A stretch of DNA of 64,000 nt from assembly GCA_964017065.1 (NCBI GenBank), contig OZ024785.1, positions 9,565,086 to 9,629,085 on the forward strand. The letters run 5' to 3'. Made by a program: the position numbers and the translations under genes. Shown piece by piece: positions 16,992 through 30,113 of this stretch (position 1 is its first letter; the number at the start of each line of letters is the position of its first letter). The DNA comes from Haliclona indistincta. Taxonomy: Eukaryota > Porifera > Demospongiae > Haplosclerida > Chalinidae. The notes below the pieces were generated by a model. The model worked only from the letters and a program-made list of their open reading frames with translations, did no database searches and was not told the DNA's origin.

Positions 16992-17340
16992 TACATAATA
17001 TCATTGACAGTCGATTGATCACAGCACAGCTAGGAATGACATTTGGGGAGTGTGTGTGCAAAATGGGAAGAGGGAGGTGATGGTGGCAGTCCGCCCTGCC
17101 CCTATGTCACTCTCTAAACATCATCTTCCTTCAAGTTTGTGTGTGTCTTACCATCATTGGCGCTTGCTGTGTACCATCTGTAACAAACTCTGCCTTGCTC
17201 AAATTCTTTTACATTCTTAAAAAATATTTGTAATTTTTGTTCCCTACAAGCTGCTACAAGTAAAAAATTTCCACAAAAAAAAATTATTGTCTGTGGGCGT
17301 GGTCTCGAGTTTTTGTTTGTTAGGCGGGAACTGATGAAGC
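16992..17340. other. Intergenic, SMG9 to CEP70
   Basis: This should contain the SMG9 3' UTR and CEP70 5' UTR. Apart from a run of A residues near 17273-17283, nothing distinctive is seen. Confidence 0.4.
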
Positions 17341-19597
17341 ATGGCGACAACATCAGAAGATTCCACCACTATCCGTAGCACATCATCATCTCCCAAGCCG
17401 CCAGCTGGAGAGGATGGTAAACAACTGAGTTACTCGAGCACAGAGAAAATCGAGAGTCTTATAAAGAAGTACAAGGTCGGGGCAGCACAACTGTTTCGAT
17501 CGCCTCTCTCAACTCGTTATCTCACTTCAGTCTCGTAGCAAGGAGTTGGTGAGAGAGAGACGACACACAGACAGTACTAGCGGGGCAGCTGTAGATGAGC
17601 TAGAGGCGTGGAGCTCAGTGAGCAGGGAGCTGCGACACCACGGACTAGAGCCAGTCTCCTTGAACACGAGTGATGGTACAGCAGCTGGTTATGATATCAT
17701 TATGATGTGCATACCGTTCAAACAGGTTGTTTGGTACTGGATGAGGTTAGTAGCAGTTCACTGCGACACACCGTTCTCAGTCTGTTAGAAGAGTTGCAGA
17801 GAAAGGACGCTGTGTTGTCTGAGCTCACCGCTGCTACTGCTAGTACGCCGCCACCACCATCTTTGATTGTGGGAGATGGTGAGAGTGTGACGGTGAAGTT
17901 GAAAGAGGAGATAGCTCACCTGCAGTATACCAATGCACGCCTCAAGATCGAGCTGATGAACAGGTTAGTGATTTGGACAGCACTGCATGAGCAAGAGACT
18001 GTGCGTCTCTTCTTAGACCTCTATCAAAAGAGCTTGAACGCTGCCAGCGTAGGCTGAAAGAAATGGAACAAGCTCAGCAAAAATACCGGTACGCTAAGTC
18101 GCTAACATAGTTTTACTATATAACACTATTCTCTTGCTGCAGTAATGCTCTGTCGTCTGAACAACTTGATTTGATCAATGCAGAAAATGAGCTAAAAGTT
18201 AGTCACTAGTAATGACAAGTGAACGATAATTTCGCTTGTTTTGTTGAGCGCAATTTTTTGCGTACATCACCATTAGTGCACAAATTTTTTAATCACAAAG
18301 TTAGTTTCCTGGACAAAAATGCAGCAAAACATGGCTGTAACAAAATATTTACTGGATCTCTTTCTGACAGAACGTGCGTGCTGCTGTGGGTATAGTGGGC
18401 AAGAAAGATTCAGTCTCTGCAATCACTGCAATAAGAGAGAGATCTGACAAACTAGCGACTGTAGAACAGGTAGGAAGAAGAGAGTGTCAAGCAAGACCTG
18501 TGTGTGTGTGTCCCAGTATCTTGTCAATGTAGCCAATACTGTGCTTGACAACAAGTCATCTCACCCTCCTCCCACCATGGGCTCCTCGTCTTCCTCGCTC
18601 TTGTGCCCTCAGCTGTGGTCGGCGGTGTCCAACACTATCAATCAATGGAGAGATGACCTGACTGGACTACAGGTAGATCATATTAGATTATTTCACATCA
18701 CATGACTAATTTTGAGCACAAATTTTTCTCATCATTTGTAACAAAAAAACTAGTTTCTGCTGCAGCAAATTTTTACTACATCTCCTTTCAACAGAATTTT
18801 TAGCTTTGCGATGTTTTTGTGTTGTAGGAACTGTCCATAGCGGTTGGTGAGTTGTGCCACACCCCCACTGCTGCTGGACACACCCATACAGCTGCTAGTC
18901 CTAATCTCAGTTGTAGAGTGATGGCTAGATTAGTGAGAGGTTGGATGAGAGGAAATAGAAAGGTACGAAGAGTGCACTGAACTTTTTGAGATGTTGCGTT
19001 TTTGTATAGCTTGCCCGTTCGTCGGTGCTAGCTGACGTGGTGACTCACTTTCAGCGCTTGTTTGATGTGCCCACACTGGACGGTGTGTACCCTCGCTTGA
19101 GCCTGCTGTATCAGCAGCTGCAAGAGGGAAAGGCTGCTCTGCACAATCTCCACAGCTTGCTGGGTGTAGGTAAGAGAAAGAGAGATTGAAAGGCACACAT
19201 AGTTATCTCTCTCTCTCTCTCTCTCTCCCTCTCTCTCTAGACTCTCACACGTCATGGCAGAATGTTGTTTCTTGTGTTGAGGTGTTGACGGCTCAGGAAC
19301 ACAACCAGCTAGTACTGAGCATACAGCAGCAGTTTGGAGCACTCACAGATGAACAGTGAGTCTTAACACACAGAGAATATATTTTACTGATTTCCCGTAT
19401 CAGGGTATTGCAACAGTTGTCTTTGTGTCAGCAGTTTTTCCCGACTTTCAAACATCTTGTCAGTGAGATACAGGAGTTCCTTGGTGAGTGAGTGAGTGAG
19501 TGATGCAGAGTGTAACTGAACTGACTCTCATCTTGCAGGTGTCCAGTCGCTGAGTGCTATCATGCCTGCTCTCAAACAGCTCTCCCTCAGTTATTAA
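17341..19597 (+). CDS. CEP70: Centrosomal coiled-coil protein CEP70
   Basis: Exons 17341-17475, 17531-17675, 17726-17963, 18017-18088, 18143-18197, 18371-18469, 18517-18672, 18828-18962, 19010-19169, 19241-19355, 19404-19483, 19539-19597; 482 residues, shorter than human (about 597). CEP70 is a centrosome protein that binds gamma-tubulin and supports microtubule organisation and ciliogenesis. Three segments support the call: an N-terminal ELEAWSSVSRELRHHGLEPVSL, matching the vertebrate motif W-x(5-6)-L-x(2-3)-HGL-x-P-x-SL; the conserved HFQRLFDVPTLDGVYPRLS near residue 350; and a C-terminus ending FLGVQSLSAIMPALKQLSLSY. Between lie heptad-like coiled coils (KLKEEIAHLQYTNARLKIEL). The central coiled coil is shorter than in vertebrates. 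Remaining regions are poorly conserved, so the internal exons rest on frame and splice sites. Confidence 0.88.
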
Positions 19598-19870
19598 TAA
19601 TCACACACAGACACTTGCCTTGGTCTCAGCCAAGGCTTACTACACCTCATTAAAAATATTGGAGATATTGCAACACTTTTATTCCACCATCTTATATTTG
19701 TACTGCTTTGTTGATGTGCACCAGACTTCTTCTCGCAATGCTAAAGCGCAAAGTGTTCCCTAATAGTCTGTAACAAGAGTTCATAGACTCTTGTCTGTTG
19801 TCAAATGGTGTAGTGAAATCTCGCTCAGGCTCATTTTCACGTGCAGCAGTGTGGGCGTATCAAAACGAGT

Positions 19871-22399
<2,529 letters not shown>

Positions 22400-22539
22400 T
22401 GCAATGAAATCATCAGTTTATTGAGACTAAAGATTATGCAGCAATTTTGATGTAGACATTATAAATTATGTGATTATTAGTAAAAATTATGTGATTATTA
22501 GTAACAGATTGCAGTACAGTTTAGTTCATATGTCTGTGG

Positions 22540-25377
22540 TCAAGTGGATCTTCCTCCACTGGTCTGCCATCGCTGCTGTCTGCCCTCTTCCTTTTTTACA
22601 TCGTCCAGCATCTTGAGTTGCTCATAGTGGGTCAGTGATTGTCTCAGTGGTTTTAGCATTGGCTCTTCTAGTTGAGAGAACAGCTGCAGTGTTTGGATAA
22701 GATAATAAGCAGCCATTATCATCAATAGTGCTAATGTAACATAATTAGCAAAATGATGTGTGTAGTATCTATGATCATAATTAGGTAAAAACATGTAGCT
22801 CACTCACTCACTAAACATTGAATCTAGCTAGTTCTTGTACTCACCGAAGCAATTGCCTCAAACATTGGAATCAGCACAAACTGTATGAATCCAATCTGAG
22901 CAGTTGGTTTAGTGACCTTGTCTCTGTCCATGAATGGAGCTACCGGTAGACCCTCTCTCTTTTCTCTGTCACTCTGCATGAAATATTCCTCCAGCAGGCA
23001 GTCTACCCAGGGCTCTGCAACCTCCTTTGGTCGAACTTCATTGGAAATATCACATGCCTTCATCAACATCTTCTTTAGCTGTATAGACATGAACAGCGAA
23101 TGACAAGAGTGTGCAGTATCAATCATACCAGATTCCTGTGCTGTTCATTATTGTTGTCAAACTCTTTCATGATAGATTTGAATGCTTCCATTATCTCGGA
23201 GTGCCTAGCCATGTCAGTGGCTAGGATCAGCTCAATCATACCCTGTAGCACAATCAGTCAGTAGTGAATGTATTAATAATAACTGCTTGCTCACAGCTCG
23301 AATCTTTCTGAACTCTTCTTTGCCGACAAAAGAGAACAAATTTGTCTCCGGCTAAAGCAGAATAAGAATAAATTCTTGCACAATTAAAAATACAGTACTC
23401 CAACCTTCTCCAGAATCTGAAAAGCTACAGCACAGTGGTGGTTCTCCAGAGGTGATATATCGTTGTAGCGAATTGCAAGTTCCGTCTTGGCATTGATCTG
23501 GTAGCTGTGGAAAAGTTTGAAATGCATAGCACAGAGATGCATAGCGTGGGCTTACTTGTTGTTGAATCCAGGATGATCAATGTCATGACATATTGCAGCT
23601 GTGAGCAGGATTGCTAACTCAAGTTGAGAGAATGTTGATTGCAGATTGAGCAGGTGTATCATTCCATACATCTGCAAGTGAAGATTGGTGGTAAAACTAA
23701 TCAAGTTGGTGCTAATATCAGTTACCATCTGTGCTACACAAAAGCAATGCCTGAAGTTATGAAAAGGGTTGTTGCGATAGTTCTCTTGGACTTCCAACTA
23801 CATGCAAAGAGAGTGGAAGGGGTCAGAGAAACAGTCAAGACATACCAGCCAGCGTCTGAGAGTAATAGGATTGATGTGGAGCGTGTTCACAAGGTCCAAC
23901 TCATTGTACATGTGTTCCAGTAGACACAGCATCTCATTGTTCTCCCAATGCCAGATATCAAACGATGGCTTCTTGAGGTAATCGACTGTCTCTTCTGACA
24001 GAACATACTGTTGTGTTAAAATGGATAGTCAAGAAGGGATTGGTGGGTGAAAAGAAAAATCACCTTTGGATATAGAGGTATGTGTTTCCTCACACGTGAC
24101 ACTGATCGATCAGCTTGGTCTCGCTGTAAAGCCCTGTAATAAATTATATGATATCGTATATGTGAGACAAATTTGTCACTGACTCATGAGAAGCCATTTG
24201 CTCTCTTAGTTTAGCCATCTCCCTCTTGCAGTGGTCGATCTCCAATGATTTGAGACTCTCAACTGCACAAACAGTACAAGATCCCTCACAATCCATATTC
24301 TGTTGCTAACTTGCCTTCTATTCTCCTCTCAAGAGCATGTAGACGCGAGCTAAACTCACTCGTGAATTCTTGAATGTGGAACGCCCTGAAGAGACAAGAG
24401 AGCTGGATTATTGCATTGTTGTGACTAATAACAATACCAGTTTGGTATTGTTGACAGTATATACTCACAGGATGTGTCAATTAATGCTATAGCTAATGCA
24501 GAACTAGTTATGGGGTACTGCACGGTGTAACTATGCACACCACAAGGCGTAACAATGCACACCACAAATGTCTCACTTACTTTGAAAATTCTTCACTGAC
24601 TTTCTCAAGCACAGTATTAAACACCTGAGTGTCTCCTAAAGAATTAAAAAAATAGAGACTGGAATGTAAAAGGCAACAGTTGATATTATTACATTACTGA
24701 TATTATTGACTCCTTCAATAGTTAGTTTATAATAACTGAACTATGACTCTTACCATTGGACTCTACACTGTGTGCTAGTTTGTATGCAGTCCTGTGGAGG
24801 GGGATCGTGTTATAGTGACTTGGTTTGCAGAAAAGAATTCAACCACAACAATAAACGCTGCTTCTTATTGCATGCAAGTGTATTCCCATTGCAATACATT
24901 ATAAAGGACCTTGCAGTATTGACAGGCATGGATGGAGACACTGCTATGTGTGCTCCTTGTTGTGTCGTGAGGGTAATGCTGGACCACCTGCAGTGAGTGA
25001 GGGGAGAAGGAGGGTGGAGATGAGTGATAGACTACATTCATGAGCACATTCACACTCAATCCCTGTCGTGAATATTAGTGTGTTCCCATGCAATGCAGCA
25101 CGTCTGCAGATGCGAATAGTTGCACAACATGGCTATTGCATCACCAATTTACTGGCGGCGAAGACAAATTTGTTATTTGTATACTCACTTGCTGATTCCA
25201 GCAGCTGTTGTAAGCAGGTCACGGAGATCAGGCGTCGAACAGTTAGACGAAAATACAATCTAAAAACAAACACAATTGAGCTGTACAAGTGTTAGACTGT
25301 TAATTTACCGTGAGTTGCTTGCCGCCATATTCTACATAGACGGTCTTGTTTCTCTGAGTGGTAGCACCAGTCCCCAT
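22540..25377 (-). CDS. PDE9A: cGMP-specific 3',5'-phosphodiesterase 9
   Basis: Sixteen exons, minus: 25309-25377, 25189-25259, 24910-24987, 24754-24791, 24581-24635, 24315-24385, 24184-24262, 24064-24133, 23846-24007, 23726-23797, 23556-23671, 23405-23504, 23295-23351, 23129-23242, 22845-23078, 22540-22683; 509 residues. PDE9A hydrolyses cGMP with high affinity and lacks GAF domains. The N-terminal region ([19 protein letters not shown], then [16 protein letters not shown]) matches that of vertebrate PDE9A. The catalytic domain shows [24 protein letters not shown] and ENHHCAVAF (metal ligands). It continues with [32 protein letters not shown] and [19 protein letters not shown], which holds the invariant glutamine. 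One intron (24263-24314) appears GC-AG. Another (23672-23725) is 54 bp and stop-free. The start is in a strong GCCGCCATGG context. Confidence 0.96.
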
Positions 25378-25528
25378 GGCGGCAGTGACCGGTCAGTTAC
25401 TGAACTGAGATCAAATCGTGAGCTGGTTTGTTTTTGCACGCAACGAGCCACACCCAATTATGACGTCATGACTAATTAAATTTTAGTGAGTTAGAATCAC
25501 AATAACAAACTAATTGATATCGATCTCC
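25378..25528. promoter_or_regulatory. Probable bidirectional promoter, PDE9A / RABAC1
   Basis: 151 bp separate two opposing start codons. It contains TGACGTCA, a consensus CRE palindrome, near 25460 (TATGACGTCATG). Function is inferred from position. Confidence 0.5.
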
Positions 25529-26489
25529 ATGGCTAGTGAGGGAGACTTTGAGACCTTTACGCTGATCACCACAGCGAGTGAGGAGATGGCAAAAAGCGGT
25601 CTTGGTGATAAGCTAGCAGCAGGAAGAGACTGGATTAAGCAAAGACAAGCCGGAGTGAGATCTTGGGGTGAATTTATCAGCATAAGAAACGTTTCTCGTC
25701 CGAGTGGTGTTGGTGAAGCGACATCTAGACTGTTGACAAACTTGAGATACTTTCACGCTAACTACTTGTTTGTATTCCTGGGCCTAGCTCTTTACACTGT
25801 GTGAGTATAGTACTAGGCCATTCTTGTTTGCTTACTAATTTGACCACGCCCCTTCTCTCTCTCTCTCTAGCATTTCTAATCCACTTCTGTTGTTCGGTGT
25901 GGCGTTTTGGTTTGCAGCATTCTGGTACATTAGCATAAGAAATAAAGGAGACACTGTGTCTATAATTGGTAAGCACTTGTATTGTCTGATTTGTGGTTTG
26001 GTACTTGTATGTGACGTCTACTATGTTTCTTCTCAGGTCGCTCGTTCTCTCCAGCAGAATTGTACATGTTCATGGCTGTAGTATCAATCCCTGTGTGTTA
26101 CATCGCTGGGGCTGGTTCTGCAATATTCTGGATCATTGGTAAGCAAGCAATAGAGGTATTATGATGAATTCGTTCTATGTTTGCATCTCGATAGTTGCCA
26201 ACTGTAGCGCCTTTTGTGGGCAATGTAGCTTCACCAATGCACTTCTGTACTTGAACATGCAATGGTGACCAAGTGTAAAGAAATTGTTGTACTGTAACGA
26301 TGCATGATTGTGCGCCCAAGTGTAGCTATATCATACATACGTGTTGTTCTATGAGTGCACTTTAAAATCTTAATCCTTCTCTGCTCAGGTGCGAGTGTTG
26401 TAGTAGTACTTGTTCATGCAGTCATGATGAAGCCGCCTTCACCCGGAGAGGAGGAAGGGATTGTACTGGAGGACGTAGTTGTCAACTGA
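25529..26489 (+). CDS. RABAC1: Prenylated Rab acceptor 1 (PRA1 family)
   Basis: Exons 25529-25800, 25871-25968, 26037-26138, 26389-26489; 190 residues, human RABAC1 185. A cytosolic N-terminus leads into SWGEFISIRNVSRPSG, then NLRYFHANYLFVFLGLALY and two double-length hydrophobic hairpins (ISNPLLLFGVAFWFAAFWY and MFMAVVSIPVCYIAGAGSAIFWIIGA), the layout of PRA1 proteins. An acidic tail (GEEEGIVLEDVVVN) may hold a sorting signal. Family role: Golgi/ER membrane protein that binds prenylated Rabs and opposes GDI. ATG at 25529 is chosen because the upstream in-frame sequence has no earlier ATG. Tail-to-tail with the RRM gene. Confidence 0.93.
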
Positions 26490-26693
26490 ATTTGACGTCA
26501 ACTTCAAGAAACTTGCCAACGCTACCTACACTGGTAACCTGCATCACTATTTCATTCAGATCAAACTTTCATCATAATTTTTGTATCACACGTTCGTACT
26601 TTCGACGATTAATTGTTAGAATAAAATGATTCATAATGATTTGATTGACAGTATAAGTGATGACTATAATGTCATGTGATTGATGGTGTAATG

Positions 26694-27586
26694 TCATGTG
26701 ATTGTCTGCCAGTTGGCTGTTGGATAGGTGTTGTCCACATTTTCCTCTTTGTTCGCTCTCTTTCTCCTTCTCTTTGCGAAGCAAGCAGCTTGTGTCATAG
26801 GGAAGGCAGGCGGTTCAGGATTAACCAGGGGTGGTGGTAGATTAGGAGGAAAAACGGAGAATGAAAAGTTTGCCATATTTGGTGATGGAAATCCAGGAGG
26901 AGGAGGAAGGAAGCCTGTTGTTGATCCAGGCAATAGAGGTGGTGTGAGAAGATGTGGTGGAAGAGGAGGGAGTAGAGGAGCTGAGGTACATGGCAGAGGA
27001 GGGAGTAGAGGAGCTGAGGTGCAGGGCAGAGGAGGAGGTGGAAAGGAATAGTCATGCAGCATGGGAGGTAGTGGTGGTGGGGGTAAGAGAGGAGGAGGGA
27101 GCATGTTGGCTGCTGCTTGACTCAACAGCATCTGCAGTAAATGAGCTTGATTTGGATCAAGTGCGCTGAGATCTAGGTCATTATCAGCCATTTCAGGAAC
27201 AACTGAATCCTCTATTGCTTCATCACAAGTCCTGTCATCTTCTGATTTCACAGGATGAATCCAAAGTGTTCTACCGAACAACTGCACATTGGTCATGAGT
27301 GCACAAGTGTATGCTACTGATTCAGCATGCATGTATTCCACAAACCCATAGCCTCTATGGGTTCCTGTCTCTTTGTCAAAAGGTATAAATACTTGGTTCA
27401 CAGGTCCTGACTGGAGGAGCATAATAATGAAACATAACTATAGGGGCAACCAGCCCAGGACATGCATATAGGTCATGCAGCTAGCCTAACCTGTAGAAAT
27501 AGCTCATACAAAAGCTCTTCCATTTCAGGCAGCGGGCATACTGGTAGGTTACGCACAAATATTGATAACTTCTTATCGACACCCAT
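26694..27586 (-). CDS. Single-RRM protein with proline-rich tail
   Basis: Two exons, minus: 27491-27586 and 26694-27410; 270 residues. One RRM occupies about residues 8-85: RNP2-like IFVRNL, RNP1-like HRGYGFVEYM and LFGRTLWIHPV. An acidic linker (DNDLDLSALDPNQ) follows. The C-terminal half is highly proline-rich (LLPPPPLPP, LPCTSAPLLPPLPC twice in tandem). It ends with the basic patch KRRRKRANKEEN, a likely nuclear localisation signal. The RRM plus proline-rich tail recalls SF3B4 and the RBM7/RBM11 family, but SF3B4 has two RRMs and the match is not close enough to name it. The duplicated LPCTSAPLLPP block is encoded by a recent 36-bp tandem duplication. It shares a 268-bp divergent 5' region with dysbindin. 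Confidence 0.8.
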
Positions 27587-27854
27587 ATTGCTGTGTCACA
27601 CACGTGTTCAGAATTGGTCAAGTATTCTATTCTAATTAATGCGTACTAAAGTTACGCCTCTTTAGGGAGATAACAATCGACCGTTTCAGATTAGCTCGCT
27701 AGAAGTCTCTGGCTGTGGTGTTACTGACAATCATGTGAGCTAGCTAGAGCATGCATCTGGTTTATCTGTAATGTCACGAATGTTACTCTAAATATAGATC
27801 TTAACCTATATTACTCTAAATTTCTCCTCTTTCATCATATCCCTCGTCTTCAGA

Positions 27855-29981
27855 ATGGCTGACACAGGCCCCACAGCTACTAGCAAGCTGAAAGCAGTGT
27901 GGCAATCTGTCTTGGCTGACCATAATCGTAACTTTCGAGAGTTGCAGGATGACTTTAGAGAATTCTCTCAGCTAGCTCGTAATAAGGTTCGCGACATTCA
28001 AGACCAGCGTAAAGTCAGGAAGCAGACAGCTACCAGCTTCGATCTTTGGGAGGGTGTTAACCAAGGAGCAGGGTCTCCAGTTCTCTCTCACTTCAAGCGC
28101 CAGTGGTCAGATATTCATACTAGCACGTCTGCATCTGCTGAAAGAGCGACTGAGCTGTACTCGTCTATCCAGAGTCTGCAGCAGACCATGTCACAGGCTC
28201 ACAACATTGTTTCAAATGCCTGCGAAGAGCTGAACCAGTTGCCCGCTATCATTAAATCGGTAGAACAAGCGAGAGAGAAAGTAGAAAGCATCGGCACTCT
28301 GATTCATAATGTGGAGGCTGGAATAGATGAGTATGTGAAACTAACGGCACAGTTGGAGGCAGAACGAAAGTAAGTGATACACAGACAGACCGGCTAAGGT
28401 CCTCCTCTTGTTTCTCACAGGAAGCACTCTGCCAGGATCCAGCTGAATAATCACAAGGAAGAGCAGCAAGCTGAGCTACAGAAGTGGGTAGAGCTTGTTG
28501 CAAATGAAAAGAAGAAAACTTTAGACCGACAAGAACTCCTCGAGCAGCTAGCACAGCGAGAGAGACAGGAAACATTTGATGTTAGCAAAATTTAAACTAG
28601 CAGATTGAATCATAATCACGTTGGATAAGGACAGAACCAAATCAACCAATCAGATGACTGTACCGCTAACCAGCTGTACAGTTTGCGATTGGATGGTTTG
28701 AATGCAACAAGATTTGAATCTGCTGCTTACTTCGGGGAAACAAAATACTTATTGCCTATCTCGCGTGCAGTGATGTTCCTAATTTAGGTTGAGCAATAAT
28801 GAAAATTTATAGCAGTAAGCATGTTTCACGGAATTAACAATTCACTAAAAATTCACTTTGAATTTCTACTTTGCTTATGTGGTCTCTTCAGTTACTATTT
28901 TCTATTATTTCAAGGTAGGTGCAGTATGTAAAAGAGTGTGCTTGCTCTAGTGATGAACTGTCGTGTGAAAAACATCAATAGCACTATCGAAATCCATCCT
29001 CAGCTCATATAAGTGCCTTTATCTCGGTAGTTATTCTCTGGATGGATTGTCCATGTGATCAGAGACGACATGAATTCGATAAAATGATGGTAGCACGCAA
29101 AAAAAAACCAACACAGTAGTCTCTGACATTGAAAGACACTGTCCTCTATTCAGTAGTTAAAGTATACCTAGGTCAAAGACGCCGCCCATGCTATAAATCC
29201 CATATTGCACACATAAGCACTAAAATGGCCGCCAAAGCGCTTCATGTCAATTGCAATTGATGATCTTTGATTGAAGTATGCTATAAATCAGTTGTTCGTA
29301 CTGTATGAAGTTAAAACACTTGGGATTGGGTCTCGCGGCAGATACTCCACTTCGCCTCGTCCAACCCCCTCGTGCTTTATCTTCCATACAAAGCTTCAAC
29401 CATGATACCTCCATCTGGACCACTCTGAAGCAATACAGGCACTGTAACAAAACTGCTATTCTACAGAGTGTGCTAAGATACTGATGTGTTATTAGGTGCA
29501 TACGCTTATAATATTTCTACAGCAAAGAATATGTGAAATACACCTACTAAAGAACACTTGTTCAATGCAAATATATTGAGCGCTGCACCTGATATCACAC
29601 CAGTACGGTATATGTGAACACATGCTGTTGGACTGGTGTTTTGCCGATTGAACTAGTTTCTAGCAAATTGTATTAAATACTCACGAAAGAAATGAGCTGT
29701 ACACTAATTATTGTTTGCTTCTCCAGAGTATATTTGCTCAGCAAATGGCAGAGTTCAAGGAGAAAGGAGAGGTGGATCGACCTATAGTATCTACTGAGGA
29801 GACACGGCAGCGTGGCTACTCAGAGACCAGCCTAGAGGAGGTCAAGATTGATGACAACGCTGGCAATGAACAGCTGCAAGAGTTCCTAAGTGATGTGAAG
29901 GAGGGAGATAAAACAGAGGAAGAGGGTGATAAGACAAAAGCAGAGGTGGAAGAAGAAGCTGATGAAAATACAGAAAATTAG
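27855..29981 (+). CDS. DTNBP1: Dysbindin, BLOC-1 subunit
   Basis: Exons 27855-28369, 28421-28580, 29727-29981; 309 residues, human isoform 351. Dysbindin is a coiled-coil subunit of BLOC-1, which acts in endosome-to-lysosome-related-organelle sorting. The protein is almost wholly alpha-helical: LADHNRNFRELQDDFREF, then TSFDLWEGVN, HFKRQWSDIHTS, QLPAIIKSVEQAREKVES, a long coiled coil, and the family segment ETFDSIFAQQMAEFKEKGEV (vertebrate FEEAFQQDMEQYLSTG). The tail is very acidic and Lys/Glu-rich. The 1.1-kb second intron is inferred because the frame stops soon after 28580 and the conserved segment resumes at 29727. CAG just before the ATG may be a 5'-UTR acceptor. Confidence 0.88.
28581..29726. 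other. Dysbindin intron 2
   Basis: 1,146 bp with no coding exon, RNA gene or clear repeat that I can recognise. Confidence 0.5.
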
Positions 29982-30113
29982 TGACCTGGCTGAAAAAATT
30001 GTTTGTAAATAGTGTGTGAATGCCGTATTATTACAATTTTAAAACATCAAGCTAGAAATTCAAATTTCCCGCTCTTCGTTACCATCGATACGGGTGCACG
30101 AAGGGTTAATAAT

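Noticed and set aside
26728..27051. Gly/Arg-rich plus-strand frame
   Set aside because: Antisense shadow of the proline-rich tail of the RRM protein.
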